Source: CAISIP01 sp046594635 (GTDB lineage Bacteria; Pseudomonadota; Gammaproteobacteria; Burkholderiales; Burkholderiaceae_C). From it: a stretch of DNA of 8,201 nucleotides. The DNA lies in NCBI GenBank assembly GCA_046594635.1, contig JBKJRR010000138.1, positions 1-8,201 on the forward strand, in the 5' to 3' direction. Positions 7,379 through 8,201 of this stretch are shown piece by piece. The notes under the pieces were generated by a model that was not told the DNA's origin, did no database searches, and worked only from the letters and a program-made list of their open reading frames with translations. Made by a program: the position numbers and the translations under genes. How positions within the stretch are numbered: position 1 is the stretch's first letter; every line of letters starts with the position of its first letter.

Positions 7379-8038
7379 TCATGGCCCGCTGACGCCGGAA
7401 AGGCGATAGTTGACGACCTGGTCGGCCGCCGTCACAACCAGCGCCTGGTCGGCGGCTGGCGCGCCTACCGGCAATGCCGGGTGCCAGACCCGCATCCGGT
7501 AGTTGCCGGGAGGGACCTGGGCCAATGACACGCTGCCGCCAGCGTTGCTGCGACCGAAATACGGGGTCTCAACCACGACAACCCAGGCCGTCATGGCGTC
7601 ATGGATATTGCAGCCCAGCACCGCGATGCCGGTCTTGTCGAAAACCACCGGGTTGGCCGGAACGCCGCTGTACAGCTTGAGCTCGAAGGTCTTGTTGGGT
7701 GAGAACGAATAGACATGGTGGCGCACCGTGTCGCGGTTGGGGAAGGTCACCGCCGTACCGGCCGTCACGACCAACACCGTGGGAGCGAACTGCTTGGCGA
7801 TCTGCGCCACTTCCGCGCCTTGCAGCGGCTTGGCCAGTGCACGGGCTTCGCGTGATTCGAGAAATACGACTGCATCCGTCAAGGGCTTGCCAGCGCCATC
7901 CTGCACCTGCAACTGCAACGTGCCGGCACCAGCCACCTGGAATGCCATCAGCAGCCAGACGACAGCCGTCAAGCCGCGTGCGCGCCAGGGAGATGTGCGC
8001 TGGGTACAAAAATTATCGACAACGTTGGGCATGTTCAT
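7379..8038 (-). CDS. Exported cupredoxin-like (amicyanin-type) protein, often annotated as methylamine utilization protein
   Basis: The product has 219 residues. A signal peptide is visible: a basic n-region (RTSPWRARG), a hydrophobic core to about residue 35, then AGA near residue 38 as a likely cleavage site. The mature protein begins with a beta-sandwich-like stretch (LQVQDGAGKPLTDAVV, about 43-58). It continues with a cupredoxin-like core: FPNRDTVRHHVYSF supplies a copper-ligand His (107 or 108), and GCNIHDAM gives Cys143, His146 and Met149. This Cys-x2-His-x2-Met spacing is that of amicyanin. The end (GGSVSLAQVPPGNYRMRVWHP) looks like a carboxypeptidase-regulatory-like fold. A role in methylamine oxidation is not supported, because no methylamine dehydrogenase gene is present here. 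The start could be TTG 8044, ATG 8038 or ATG 8032; none has a clear ribosome binding site. It probably works in the periplasm, with the GGDEF-EAL protein encoded next. Confidence 0.88.
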   Translation of the reverse strand: MNMPNVVDNFCTQRTSPWRARGLTAVVWLLMAFQVAGAGTLQLQVQDGAGKPLTDAVVFLESREARALAKPLQGAEVAQIAKQFAPTVLVVTAGTAVTFPNRDTVRHHVYSFSPNKTFELKLYSGVPANPVVFDKTGIAVLGCNIHDAMTAWVVVVETPYFGRSNAGGSVSLAQVPPGNYRMRVWHPALPVGAPAADQALVVTAADQVVNYRLSGVSGP

Positions 8039-8070
8039 AGGCAAAAGGTCGCAGGCGCCACAAGCGCCCG

Positions 8071-8076
8071 GTTATA
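8071..8076 (-). promoter_or_regulatory. Possible -10 element of the cupredoxin gene
   Basis: TATAAC on the minus strand in the divergent intergenic region would start a transcript roughly 25 bases before the ATG at 8038. The best -35-like hexamer (TTGCGA) is 21 bases upstream, too far for a good sigma-70 promoter, so this is tentative. No recognised operator was seen in the 82-base divergent region 8039-8120. Confidence 0.25.
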
Positions 8077-8120
8077 CACGAGCGGGCGAATGCATGATCG
8101 CAAATGGGATACTCGGGGCC

Positions 8121-8201
8121 ATGCAATCTGCACCCGTGGTCCCGCCTCGCCGCCAGCCGGCGGCCCGTCTGTTGCTGATTTCCGCATTGTGGTGTCTGCA
8201 T
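8121..8201 (+). CDS. Start of a divergent gene for a probably exported protein (partial)
   Basis: An open frame of 27 codons reaches the right edge. It begins MQSAPVVPPRRQPAAR and continues LLLISALWCLH, which has a basic n-region and a hydrophobic core like a Sec signal peptide. An in-frame ATG at 8094 would add nine residues; neither start has a strong ribosome binding site. The gene is divergent from the cupredoxin gene and shares its promoter region. The function cannot be seen from this fragment. Confidence 0.5.
   Translation, partial: MQSAPVVPPRRQPAARLLLISALWCLH

Noticed and set aside
8013..8201. Minus-strand open frame at the right edge
   Set aside because: It overlaps the cupredoxin start in another frame and shows no family features; the plus-strand frame there has a signal-peptide-like start.

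Overview
The window is dense, GC-rich bacterial chromosome with no gene-free stretch longer than about 150 bases. Codon use, gene style and the protein families suggest a betaproteobacterium of the Rhodocyclales or Burkholderiales kind. That is an inference from style; there is no rRNA or other taxonomic marker here. No tRNA, rRNA, CRISPR array, insertion sequence, long repeat or convincing rho-independent terminator was seen.

Layout: six genes lie head to tail on the minus strand and read from right to left. In transcription order they are (1) an exported cupredoxin-like protein with amicyanin-style copper ligands, (2) a membrane-bound GGDEF-EAL cyclic-di-GMP enzyme with a periplasmic sensor region, (3) a short-chain dehydrogenase/reductase, (4) an aldo/keto reductase, (5) a stand-alone receiver protein and (6) a large soluble multi-PAS hybrid histidine kinase that runs off the left edge. 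The gaps between them are 75, 19, 56 and 141 bases, and the last pair overlaps by 4 bases (ATGA). A seventh gene, divergent on the plus strand, starts near base 8121 with what looks like a signal peptide and leaves the window at the right edge.

How the genes may work together: the cupredoxin-like protein and the GGDEF-EAL protein look like a periplasmic sensing pair, in which a copper or redox state outside the inner membrane could set cytoplasmic cyclic-di-GMP. The GGDEF-EAL protein keeps the visible catalytic residues of both domains and an intact product-inhibition site. The two oxidoreductases follow closely and may be cotranscribed, but nothing in the sequence links them mechanistically to signalling. 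The receiver-kinase pair is probably a separate unit: it has the longest upstream gap and a possible -10 element, and it contains two receiver domains but no output domain inside the window.
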